From Zantedeschia hybrid cultivar (taxonomy: Eukaryota; Streptophyta; Magnoliopsida; Alismatales; Araceae): a stretch of 64,000 nucleotides of DNA. The position numbers and the translations under genes are program-made. Shown here piece by piece: positions 24,189-36,088 of this stretch. The DNA lies in assembly GCA_030544215.1 (NCBI GenBank), contig JARZZO010000014.1, positions 33,819,734-33,883,733 of the forward strand. Reading direction: 5' to 3'. The notes under the pieces were generated by a model. That model made no database searches and had not been told where the DNA came from. It saw only the letters and a program-made list of their open reading frames with translations. The number at the start of each line of letters is the position of its first letter. The first letter of the stretch is position 1.

Positions 24189-24523
24189 TATATGTTAAAG
24201 TAGAAACCAAAAGAGCATAAATGTATCATCTTACTTGAAAGGAGATTCATCAAAGTCTAAGTTGTTACTGGGATATTGTCGAGCTGCCCCCAATTTGATG
24301 CCTTCTACTTACTAGGAACTACACATCTTATGTTAATGTTAGAAACCAAGGGAGAAGAAAGAATGTATCACCTTACCTAAAAGGAGAACCATCGAAGTTC
24401 GAGTTGCTACTAAGATTTTGTTAAGCTCCCACGATATGATGCCTCCAACTACTTACTAAAAATAGTAAACCTTACATATGCTAAAGTTAGAACCAAAGGA
24501 AGGAGAAGGAATGTATCACCTTA

Positions 24524-25965
24524 CTTGAAAGGAGATTCATCAGTATCCAAGTTGCTACTGAGCTTTTGTCGAGTTGCCCTCAATTGGATGCCTCCTACTT
24601 ACAAAGAACTAAGTTAGAAATTAAAAAATGGAGCAGGAACATATCAGCTTGGAGAATCATCAAAGTTTAAGCTGACACTTAGATATTGTCTAGCTGCCCC
24701 TGATTTGATGCTACCAGCTACTTTCTAAAAACTACAAATCTTATCTATGTTAAAGTTAGAAACCAAAGGAGGAGCTGGAATGTATCACCTTACTTGAAAG
24801 TACATTCATTGAAGTCCAATTTGCTATTAAGATATTGTCGAGTTGCCCCCTAATTTCATGGCCCCAACTACTTATTAGCCACCAATATTATCTATCTTAA
24901 AGTTAGAAAGTAAAGGAAAAGTAGGAAACTATCACCTTGCCTGAAAGAAGATACATTGAAGTCTGATTTGTTGTTGAGATATTGTCGAGCTGCCTATAAT
25001 TCGATGCCTTCTACTTACTAGAAAGTACAAATCTTATGGTAAAGTTAGAGAAACGAAAGAAGGAGCAGTTACCTGAAAGAAGACTCGTCGAAGTCCGAGT
25101 TGCTGCTAAGGTATTGTCGAGTTGTCGCCAATTCGATGCCTTCAACTTACTAGGATCTACAAATCTAATGTTAATGTTAGAAACCAAGGGAGAAGCAGGA
25201 ATGTATCGGCTTACCTGAAAGGAGATTCATCCAAATCTGACTTGCTTGAAAGGAGATTCATCAGTATCCAAGTTGCTACTGAGCTTTTGTCGAGTTGCCC
25301 TCAATTGGATGCCTCCTACTTACAAAGAACTAAGTTAGAAATTAAAAAATGGAGCAGGAACATATCAGCTTGGAGAATCATCAAAGTTTAAGCTGACGCT
25401 TAGATATTGTCGAGCTGCCCCTGATTTGATGCTACCAGCTACTTTCTAAAAACTACAAATCTTATCTATGTTAAAGTTAGAAACCAAAGGAGGAGCTGGA
25501 ATGTATCACCTTACTTGAAAGTACATTCATTGAAGTCCAATTTGCTATTAAGATATTGTCGAGTTGCCCCCTAATTTCATGGCCCCAACTACTTATTAGC
25601 CACCAATATTATCTATCTTAAAGTTAGAAAGTAAAGGAAAAGTAGGAAACTATCACCTTGCCTGAAAGAAGATACATTGAAGTCTGATTTGTTGTTGAGA
25701 TATTGTCGAGCTGCCTATAATTCGATGCCTTCTACTTACTAGAAAGTACAAATCTTATGGTAAAGTTAGAGAAACGAAAGAAGGAGCAGTTACCTGAAAG
25801 AAGACTCGTCGAAGTCCGAGTTGCTGCTAAGGTATTGTCGAGTTGTCGCCAATTCGATGCCTTCAACTTACTAGGATCTACAAATCTAATGTTAATGTTA
25901 GAAACCAAGGGAGAAGCAGGAATGTATCGGCTTACCTGAAAGGAGATTCATCCAAATCTGACTTG
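24524..25965. repeat. 721-bp tandem duplication within the M3 monomer block
   Basis: 24524-25244 is repeated as 25245-25965, nearly identical. Each copy holds about five monomers. The join fuses two different monomers at a shared CTTG. M6 and M9 lack it, so it arose in (or survived only in) unit A. Confidence 0.92.
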
Positions 25966-27378
25966 CTGCTGAGAAAATGTCGAGATGCCCATGATTTGAT
26001 GCCTCCGACTATTTATTAAAAACTGTAAATCTTATCTATACTGAAGTAGAACCCAAGGGAGGAGAAGGAATGCATCACCTTACTTGAAAGGTGATTCATC
26101 GAAGTGCGAGTTGCTGTTGAGCTTTTGTCGAGCTGCCCCCAATTTGATGCGTATTACTTATAAGGAACTCCAAATCTTACGTTAAAATTAAAAATAAAAA
26201 AAGGTAGAGCAGGAATATACATCTTGGAGGATCATCAATATCTAGGCAGTTGCTTAGATATTGTTGAGCTGCCTTGATTTGAAGCCACCAGCTACTTACT
26301 AAAAACTACAAATTTTATCTATGTTAAAGTTAGAAACCAAAGGAGGAGCTGGAATGTATCATCTTACTTGAAAGTAGATTCACCGAAGTCCAATTTTCTA
26401 CTAAGATAGTGTCGAGTTTCCCCCTAGTTCCATGGCTCAAAATACTTATTAAAAGCTGCAAATATTATCTTTATTAAAGTTAAAAAGTAAAGGAGGAAGT
26501 ATTCTAACTGAAGAATTGATGTTTATCTCAATGTGCCAAGATTATCTCTTTTCACTTCCCTAATCTTCTGATGAAAAAGTGTGATTATTGTTGCAGAGAA
26601 AATAAACCCGACTTCCTATATCCGCTCTGTATCTCATGTCACAGCCAGCACACCCCCCCCTCTGCATCTCATCTGTCTGTCTGTCACTGGTCTATTTAAT
26701 CTTTACTCTTTTTCTTTCAGTCTCTCATATGCCCTCTCTGTATCTCATGTCACAGCCAGCCAACCCCCCTCTCTCTCTGCATCTCATATGTCTGTCTGTC
26801 TGTCTCTGGTCTATTTAATCTTTATTCTTTTTCTTTCAGTCCCTCATCATGCTCTCTCTGTATATCATGTCACAGCCAGCACCCCCCCCCCCTTTCTCCC
26901 TCTCCCTCTGCATCTCATCTGTCCATTTGTCTGTCTCTGGTCTATTTAATCCCCCATGAACACCCATCCTCTTATCTCATCCATCTCTCAGTATCTATGA
27001 AGTATCAATAAATTTTGCACTAGACATATATGAGTGGATTTGGTAATTACATCTTCATCTGTTTATACTTGATATGAATTTGATAAATTTTGCACTTATT
27101 TGGTGCATTAACATCGATCAATTTGGGTAGCATGAATGCTTTATTTGTGCATCACATTTAATAAAATCTTGCAATTTGTCCTTTTTGATAATATGTCGCC
27201 TACCATCACCTAAGCTAAGACGATCGTTTGCTCACCTCGTTGCTTGTGACTTCCAATTACATAGGTTTCTATTTCTGTCGCTGATCCATTTATGGCACTA
27301 ATCACTATAGGTATAACCATGGGTATACCAACATACATATAAAACAAATGGAAGAGTGATCGAATGCGTTATATTTAC

Positions 27379-27705
27379 CCTTGTATAGAAATCTGGTGGA
27401 GAATATGTATCAAAATGTGTCTGACTGAAGTTCAGACGCCATCCATATCCCATATACCCTTTCACCTGTTCATACACAACAGGACAAGTCAGAATCTGGA
27501 AGAATAAATAAGTAGACTGAAACTTGATATTAGGTGAACTGAAAACACTGTTCACCTTCAACATTCTCTTTACTGGTAGATTTGCTTTAGGATCAAAGAC
27601 TTCGTTATTTTGATCGACCATCAGAAAGTCAGGCTTTTTAGCAAAGCCACATCCTCCATTGGCTCTGAAGAATCCATCCATTAACTAGAGTGACCTTCCA
27701 TATCC
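27379..27705 (-). pseudogene. PI-PLC exon pair, module M3 (class b)
   Basis: Exon 1 is 27556-27705 and exon 2 is 27379-27465. Exon 2 is open throughout (FSQTHFDTYSPPDFYTR) and no deletion is present. In exon 1 the tryptophan codon of LWLMDG is TAG, so the pair still cannot be translated through. Confidence 0.92.
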
Positions 27706-28509
27706 CTGTCGATGGATGAAGAATCCGCTTAGGAAGAAAAGCATTTGTGCAAACGCATTGCAAACTATAAGACAAGAAAATGAGAGCTTGGCAGGGCGAC
27801 ACAAGAATATGGGATGAGAAATGTGAACTCGGATACACAAAAGAAAAGAGTTAATTTACTCATACTTAAATCAAAGGATGCCGAGAGGATATTTTGTCTT
27901 AAACCTATGAATGCCAAGATGATATTTTGTTTGCTTATGTTCAACACATATCTCAGAAAGACACTAACTCAGAAATGGTGCTGTAAATGTGATCCAGCAA
28001 CAAAGTAAGCAGCTCCTTGTACAAGGAAGAAATCAGACGGTGGTTATGGTGATGTACATTACGAATAAACATTAAGTGGGCAAATATTTTAAGGACGATA
28101 ATGGACAAACGAAGGTGAAACACCAGTGTTTTTCATCGTTTCATTAATATTTTGGCACACATTTATGAAGAGCGGATGGGTGTTTCCTTGTCTCTGGTGA
28201 ATGCTCCTGCATGAGAAAAAATAAGGCTTTATTTTGACATGCTATCCACCAGTCTTTATATACCAAACTGCTTAATTATTTATTATTCTAGACTAAGGAA
28301 AAGTAAGAGAAGCACTAAAGAACCAAACAGCCATCCAGCAAAAGAAGCACAAAGAACTGTATAACCTACTTCTGATGAATGGTTTTATAGGGTTAGAGAT
28401 TCATCTACTTCTAATGTTTTCTCATTTTTATACCGCTCGCTAATTTCAATGTGGTTTCCACAATAACATTTTAAGGCACAATAAAATATGTTAAGAATAT
28501 GAAAAGGGT

Positions 28510-31500
28510 TATATGTTAAAGTAGAAACCAAAGGAGCATAAATGTATCATCTTACTTGAAAGGAGATTCATCAAAGTCTAAGTTGTTACTAGGATATTGT
28601 CGAGCTGCCCCCAATTTGATGCCTTCTACTTACTATGAACTACACTTCTTATGTTAATGTTAAAAACCAAGGGAGGAGAAGGAATGTATCACCTTACCTA
28701 AAAGGAGAATCATCGAAGTACGAGTTTCTACTAAGATTTTGTTAAGCTCCCACGATATGATGCCTTCAACTACTTACTAAAAATAGTAAACCTTACATAT
28801 GCTAAAGTTAGAACCAAAGGAAGGAGAAGGAATGTATCACCTTACTTGAAAGGAGATTCATTAGTATCCAAGTTGCTGCTGAGCTTTTGTCGAGTTGCCC
28901 TCAATTGGATGCCTGCTACTTACAAAGAACTAAGTTAGAAATAAAAAATGGAGCAAGAACGTATCACCTTGGAGAATCATCAAAGTCTAAGCTGATGCTT
29001 AGATATTGTCGAGCTGCCCCTGATTTGATGCTACCAGCTACTTGCTAAAAACTACAAATCTTATCTATGTTAAAGTTAGAAACCAAAGGAGGAGCTGGAA
29101 TGTATCACCTTACTTGAAAGTACATTCATTGAAGTCCAATTTGCTATTAAGATATTGTCGAGTTGCCCCCTAATTTCATGGCTCCAACTACTTAGTAAAA
29201 GCTACCAATATTATCTATCTTAAAGTTAGAAAGTAAAGGAGAATTAAGAATCTATCACCTTGCCTGAAAGAAGATACATCGAAGTCTGATTTGTTGTTGA
29301 GATATTGTCGAGCTGCCTATAATTCCATGCCTTCTACTTACTAGAAAGTACAAATCTTATGGTAAAGTTAGAGAAACGAAAGAAGGAGCAGTTACCTGAA
29401 AGAAGACTCATCGAAGTCCGAGTTGCTGCTAAGGTATTGTCGAGTTGTCGCCAATTCGATGCCTTCTACTTACTAGGATCTACAAATCTAATGTTCATGT
29501 TAGAAACCAAGGGAGAAGCAGGAATGTATCGGCTTACCTGAAAGGAGATTCATCCAAATCTGACTTGCAGCTGAGAAAATGTCGAAATGCCCATGATTTG
29601 ATGCCTCCAACTATTTATTAAAAACTGTAAATCTTATCTATACTGAAGTAGAACCCAAGGGAGGAGAAGGAATGCATCACCTTACCTGAAAGGTGATTCG
29701 TCGAAGTGCGAGTTGCTGCTGAGCTTTTGTCGAGCTGCCCCCAATTTGATGCGTATTACTTATAAGGAACTCCAAATCTTATGTTAAAATTAGAAATAAA
29801 AAAAGATAGAGCAGGAATATACATCTTGGAGGATCATCAATATCTAGGCAGTTGCTTAGATATTGTTGAGCTGCCTTGATTTGAAGCCACCAGCTACTTA
29901 CTAAAAACTACAAATCTTATCTATGTTAAAGTTAGAAACCAAAGGAGGAGCTGGAATGTATCATCTTACTTGAAAGTAGATTCACCGAAGTCCAATTTGT
30001 TACTAAGATAGTGTCAAGTTTACCCCTAATTTCATGGCTCCAACTACTTATTAAAAGCTGCAAATATTATCTATATTAAAGTTAGTAAAGGAGGAAGTAT
30101 TCTAACTGAAGAACTGCTGTTTATCACAATGTGCCAAGATTATCTCTTTTCACTTCCCTAATCTTCAGATGAAAAAGTGTGATTATTGTTGCAGAGAAAA
30201 TAAACCCGACTTCCTATATCCGCTCTGTATCTCATGTCACAGCCAGCACCCCCCCCCCTTACATCTCATCTGGCTGTCTGTCACTGGTCTATTTAATCTT
30301 TATTCTTTTTCTTTCAGTCTCTCATATGCCCTCTCTGTATCTCATGTCACAGCCAGCCAGCCCCCCCTCTCTCTCTGCATCTCATCTGTCTGTCTGTCTG
30401 TCTCTGGTCTATTTAATCTTTATTCTTTTTCTTTCAGTCTCTCATCATGCCCTCTCTGTATCTCTGTCACAGCCAGCACCCCCCCTTTCTCCCTCTCTCT
30501 CTGCATCTCATCTGTCCATCTGTCTGTCTCTGGTCTATTTAATCCCCCTTCAACACCCATCCTCTTATCTCATCCATCTCTCAGTATCTATGAAGTATCA
30601 ATAAATTTTGCACTAGACATATATGAGTGGATTTGGTAATTGCATCTTCATATGTTTATACTTGATATGAATTTGATAAATTTTGCACTTATTTGGTACA
30701 TTAACATAGATCAATTTGGGTAGCATGAATGCTTTATTTGTGCATCACATTTAATAAAATCTTGCAATTTGTCCTTTTTGATAAAATGTCGCCTGACTTC
30801 ACCTAAGCTAAGACGATCGTTTGCTCACCTCGTTGCTTGTGACCTCCAATTACATGGGTTTCTATTTCTGTCGCTGATCCATTTATGGCACTAATTACTA
30901 CAGGTATAACCATGGGCATACCAACATACATATGAAACAAATGGAAGGGTGATCGATTGCGTTATATTTACCAGTGTATAGAAATCTGGTGGAGAATATG
31001 CATCAAAATGTGTCTAACTGAAGTCCAGACGCCATCCATCTCCCATATACCCTTTCACCTGTTCATAGTTCATACACAACAGGACAAGTCAGAATCTGGA
31101 AGAATAAATTTGTAGACTGAAACTCGATATTAGGTGAACTGAAAACACTGTTCACCTTCAACGTTCTCTTTACTGGTAGATTTGCTTTAGGATCAAAGAC
31201 TTCGTTATTTTGATGGACAATCAGAAAATCAGGCTTTTTAGCAAAGCCGCATCCTCCATTGGCTCTGAAGAATCCATCCATTAACTAGAGTGACCTTCCA
31301 TATCCATGTCGATGGATGAAGAATCAGCTTAGGAAGAAAAGCATTTGTGCAAACGCATTGCAAACTATAAGACAAGAAAATGAGAGCTTGGCAGGGCGAC
31401 ACAAGAATATGGGATGAGAAATGTGAACTCGGATACACAAAAGAAAAGAGTTAATTTACTAATACTTAAATCTAAGGATGCCGAGAGGATATTGTCTTAA

Positions 31501-31987
31501 ACCTATGGATGCCAAGATGATATTTTGTTTGTTTATGGTCAACACATATCTCAGAAAGACACTAACTCAGAAATGGTGCTGTAAATGTGATCCAGCAACA
31601 AAGTATGCAGCTCCTTGTACAAGGAAGGATGATGGTTATGGTGATGTACACTATGAATAAACATTAAGTGGGCAAATATTTTAAGGACCATAATGGACAA
31701 ACGAAGGTGAAACACCAGTGTTTTTCATCATTTCATTAATATTTTGGCACAAATAAATTTATGAAGAGCGGATGGGTGTTTCCTTGTCTCTGGTGAATGC
31801 TCCTACATGAGAAAAAATAAGGCTTTATTTTGACATGCTATCCACCGGTCCTTATATACCAAACTGCTTAATTATTTATTACTCTAGACTAAGGAAAAGT
31901 AAGAGAAGCACTAAAGAACCCAACAGCCATCCAGCAAAAGAAACACAAAGAACTGTATAACCTAACAGCTGATTAGATGGGAAACTG
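28510..31987. repeat. Array module M4 (class c), truncated at the unit junction
   Basis: Monomer block 28,510-30,095, CT minisatellite about 30,225-30,560, PI-PLC exons 30,972-31,305. The module ends with a distinctive tail (CTAACAGCTGATTAGATGGG) that other classes lack and that continues into unique DNA only at the right edge of the array (54,330 onward). Confidence 0.92.
30972..31305 (-). pseudogene. PI-PLC exon pair, module M4 (class c)
   Basis: Exon 1 is 31156-31305 and exon 2 is 30972-31058. Three lesions: TAG at the LWLMDG tryptophan, TAG at the FSQTHF glutamine, and loss of the exon 1 acceptor (CAG changed to CAT before GGATATGG). The intron between them is longer by a small GTTCATA-type repeat. 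Confidence 0.92.
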
Positions 31988-32551
31988 ACATATCTCATAA
32001 AGACACAAACTCAGGAATGGTGCTGTAAATGTGATCCAGCAACAAAGTAAGCAGCTCCTTGTACAAGGAAGAAATCAGACGATGGTTATGGTGATGTACA
32101 CTATGAAGAAACATTAAGTGGGCAAATATTTTAAGGACGATAATGGACAAACGAAGGTGAAACACCAGTGTTTTTCATCATTTCATTAATATTTTGGCAC
32201 ACATTTATGAAGAGAGGATGGGTGTTTCCTTGTCTCTGGTGAATGCTCCTATATGAGAAAAAATAAGGCTTTATTTTGACATGCTATCCACCAGTCTTTA
32301 TATACCAAACTGCTTAATTATTTATTACTCTAGACTAAGGAAAAGTAAGAGAAGCACTAAAGAACCAAACAGCCATCCAGCAAAAGAAGCACAAAGAACT
32401 GTATAACCTACTTCTGATGAATGGTTTTATAGGGTTGGAGATTCATCTACTTCTAATGTTTTCTTATTTTTATACCGCTCGCTAATTTCAACGTGGTTTC
32501 CAGAATAACATTTTAAGGCACAATAAAATATGTTAAGAATATGAAAAGGGT

Positions 32552-35500
32552 TATATGTTAAAGTTAGAAACAAAAGGTGTAGAAATGTATCATCTTACTT
32601 GAAAGGAGATTCATCAAAGTCTAAGTTATTACTAGGATATTGTCGAGCTGCCGCCAATTTGATGCCTTCTACTTACTAGTAACTACACATCTTATGTTAA
32701 TGTTAGAAACCAAGGGAGGAGAAGGAATGTATCACCTTACCTAAAAGGATAATCATCGAAGTTCGAGTTGCTACTAAGATTTTGTTAAGCTCCCACGATA
32801 TGATGCCTCCAACTACTTACTAAAAATAGTAAAGCTTACATATGCTAAAGTTAGAACCAAAGGAAGGAGAAGGAATGTATCACCTTACTTGAAAGGAGAT
32901 TCATAAGTATCCGAATTGCTGCTGAGCTTTCGTCGAGTTGCCCTCAATTGGATGCCTCCTACTTACAAGGAACTAAGTTAGAAATAAAAAATGGAGCAGG
33001 AACGTATCACCTTGGAGAATCATCAAAATCTAAGTTGATGCTTAGATATTGTCGAGCAGCCCCTGATTTGATGCTACCAGCTACTTGCTAAAAACTACAA
33101 ATCTTACCTACATTAAAGTTAGAAACCAAAGGAGGAGCCGGAATGTATCACCTTACTTGAAGTCCAATTTGCTATTAAGATATTGTCGAGTTGCCCCCTA
33201 ATTTCATGGCCCCAACTACTTATTAAAAGCCACCAATATTATCTATCTTAAAGTTAGAAAGTAAAGGAAAAGTAGGAAACTATCACCTTGCCTGAAAGAA
33301 GATACATTGAAGTCTGATTTGTTGTTGAGATATTGTCGAGCTGCCTATAATTCGATGCCTTATCTTATGGTAAAGTTAGAGAAACGAAAGAAGGAGCAGT
33401 TACATGAAAGAAGACTCGTCGAAGTCCGAGTTGCTGCTGAGGTATTGTCGAGTTGTCGCCAATTCGATGCCTTCTACTTACTAGCATCTACAAATCTAAT
33501 GTTAATGTTAGAAACCAAGAGAGAAGCAGGAATATATCGGCTTACCTGAAACGAGATTCATCCAAATCTGACTTGCTGCTGAGAAAATGTCGAGATGCCC
33601 AAGATTTGATGCCTTCAACTATTTATTAAAAACTGTAAATCTTATCTATACTAAAGTAGAACCCAAGGGAGGAGAAGGAATGCATCACCTTAACTGAAAG
33701 GTGATTCATCGAATTGCGAGTTGCTGCTGAGCTTTTGTCGAGCTGCCCCCAATTTAATGCCTCTTACTTATAAGGAACTCCAAATCTTATGTTAAAGTTA
33801 GAATTAAAAAAGATAGAGCATGAATATACATCTTGGAGAATCATCAAAATCTAGGCAGTTGCTTAGATATTGTTGACCTGCCTTGTTTTGAAGCCACCAA
33901 CTACTTACTAAAAACTACAAATCTTATCTATGTTAAAGTTAGAAACCAAAGGAGGAGTTGGAATGTATCATCTTACTTGAAAGTAGATTGACCGAAGTCC
34001 AATTTCCTACTTAGATAGTGTCGAGTTTCCCCCTAATTTCATGGCTCCAACTACTTATTAAAAGCTGCAAATATTATCTATATTAAAGTTGGAAAGTAAA
34101 GGAGGAAGTATTCTAACTAAAGAACCGATGTTTATCTCAATGTGCCAAGATTATCTCTTTTCACTTCCCTAATCTTCAGATGAAAAAGGGTGATTATTGT
34201 TGCAGAGAAAATAAACCCGACTTCCTATATCCGCTCTGTATCTCATGTCACAGCCAGCACCCCCCCCCCTCTACATTTCATCTGGCTGTCTGTCACTGGT
34301 CTATTTAATCTTTATTCTTTTTCTTTCAGTCTCTCATATGCCCTCTCTGTATCTCATGTCACAGCCAGCCAGTCCCCCCCTCTCTCTCTGCATCTCATCT
34401 GTCTGTCTGTCTGTCTGTGGTCTATTTAATCTTTATTCTTTTTCTTTCAGTCTCTCATCATGCCCTCTCTGTATCTAATGTCACAGCCAGCACCCACCCC
34501 CCCCTTCTCCCTCTCTCCCTGCATCTCATATGTCCATCTGTCTGTCTCTGGTCTATTTAATCCCCCTTCACCATCCTCTTATCTCATCCATCTCTCAGTA
34601 TTTATGAAGTATCAATAAATTTTGCACAAGACATATATGAGTGGATTTGGTAATTGCATCTTCATATGTTTATACTTGATATGAATTTGATAAATTTTGC
34701 ACTTATTTGGTACATTAACATAGATCAATTTGGGTAGCATGAATGCTTTATCTGTGCATCACATTTAATAAAATCTTGCAATTTGTCCTTTTTGGTAAAA
34801 TGTCGCCTGCCATCACCTAAGCTAAGACGATCGTTTGCTCACCTCGTTGCTTGTGACCTCCAATTACATACGTTTCTATTTCTGTCGCTGATCCATTTGT
34901 GGCACTAATTACTACAGGTATAACCAAGGGCATACCAACATACATACGAAACAAATGGAAGAGTGATCGATTGCGTTATATTTACCCTTGTATAGAAATC
35001 TGGTGGAGAATATGCATCAAAATGTGTCTAACTGAAGTCCAGACGCCATCCATCTCCCGTATACCCTTTCACCTGTTCATACACAACAGGACAAGTCAGA
35101 ATCTAGAAGAATAAATAAGTAGACTGAAACTTGATATTAGGTGAACTGCAAACACTGTTCACCTTCAACGTTCTCTTTACTGGTAGATTTGCTTTAGGAT
35201 CAAAGACAGGCTTTTTAACAAAGCCACATCCTCCATTGGCTCTGAAGAATCCATCCATTAACCAAAGTGACCTACCATATCCCTGTCGATGGATGAAGAA
35301 TCAGCTTAGGAAGAAAAGCATTTGTGCAAACACATTGCAAACTATAAGACAAGAAAATGAGAGCTTGGCAGGGCGACACAAGAATATGGGATGAGAAATG
35401 TGAACTCAGATACACAAAAGAAAAGAGTAGATATGCTAATACTTAAATCTAAGGATGCCGAGAGGATATTTTGTCTTAAACCTATGAATGCCAAGATGAT

Positions 35501-36088
35501 ATTTTGTTTGTTTATGGTCAACACATATCTCATAAAGACACAAACTCAGGAATGGTGCTGTAAATGTGATCCAGCAACAAAGTAAGCAGCTCCTTGTACA
35601 AGGAAGAAATCAGACGATGGTTATGGTGATGTACACTATGAATAAACATTAAGTGGGCAAATATTTTAAGGACGATAATGGACAAAGGAAGGTGAAACAC
35701 CAGTGTTTTTAATTATCTCATTAATATTTTGGCACACATTTATGAAGTGTGGATGGGTGTTTCCTCGTCTCTGGTGAATGCTCCTACATGAGAAAAAATA
35801 AGGCTTTATTTTGACATGCTAACCACCAGTCTTTATATACCAAACTACTTAATTATTTATTACACTAGACTATAGAAAAGTAAGAGAAGCAGTAAAGAAC
35901 CCAACAGCCATCCAGCAAAAGAAGCACAAAGAACTGTATAACCTACTTCTGATGAATGGTTTTATATAGGGTTGGAGATTCATCTACTTCTGATGTTTTC
36001 TTATTTTTATACCGCTCGCTAATTTCAATGTGGTTTCCACAATAACATTTTAAGGCACAATAAGATATGTTAAGAATATGAAAAGGGT
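32552..36088. repeat. Array module M5 (class a, 3,537 bp)
   Basis: Near-identical to M2: monomer block 32,552-34,107, CT minisatellite about 34,235-34,575, PI-PLC exons 34,986-35,282. Confidence 0.93.
34986..35282 (-). pseudogene. PI-PLC exon pair, module M5 (class a)
   Basis: Exon 1 is 35163-35282 with the 30-bp deletion; exon 2 is 34986-35072 with the glutamine-to-TAG change. Same lesions as M2. Confidence 0.92.

Larger units (their letters stand above)
24189..28509. repeat. Array module M3 (class b, 4,321 bp)
   Basis: Monomer block 24,189-26,500 (about 16 monomers instead of 11 because of a 721-bp duplication), CT minisatellite about 26,625-26,960, PI-PLC exons 27,379-27,705. Without the duplication it would be 3,600 bp, like M6 (3,599) and M9 (3,601). 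Confidence 0.93.
20088..31987. repeat. Higher-order unit A (11,900 bp)
   Basis: First copy of the higher-order unit: the tail of M1 (20,088-20,651), modules M2 (class a), M3 (class b) and M4 (class c). It is 717 bp longer than the next unit because M3 carries an extra tandem duplication. Marker sequences in M2 recur exactly 11,900 bp later in M5. Confidence 0.93.
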
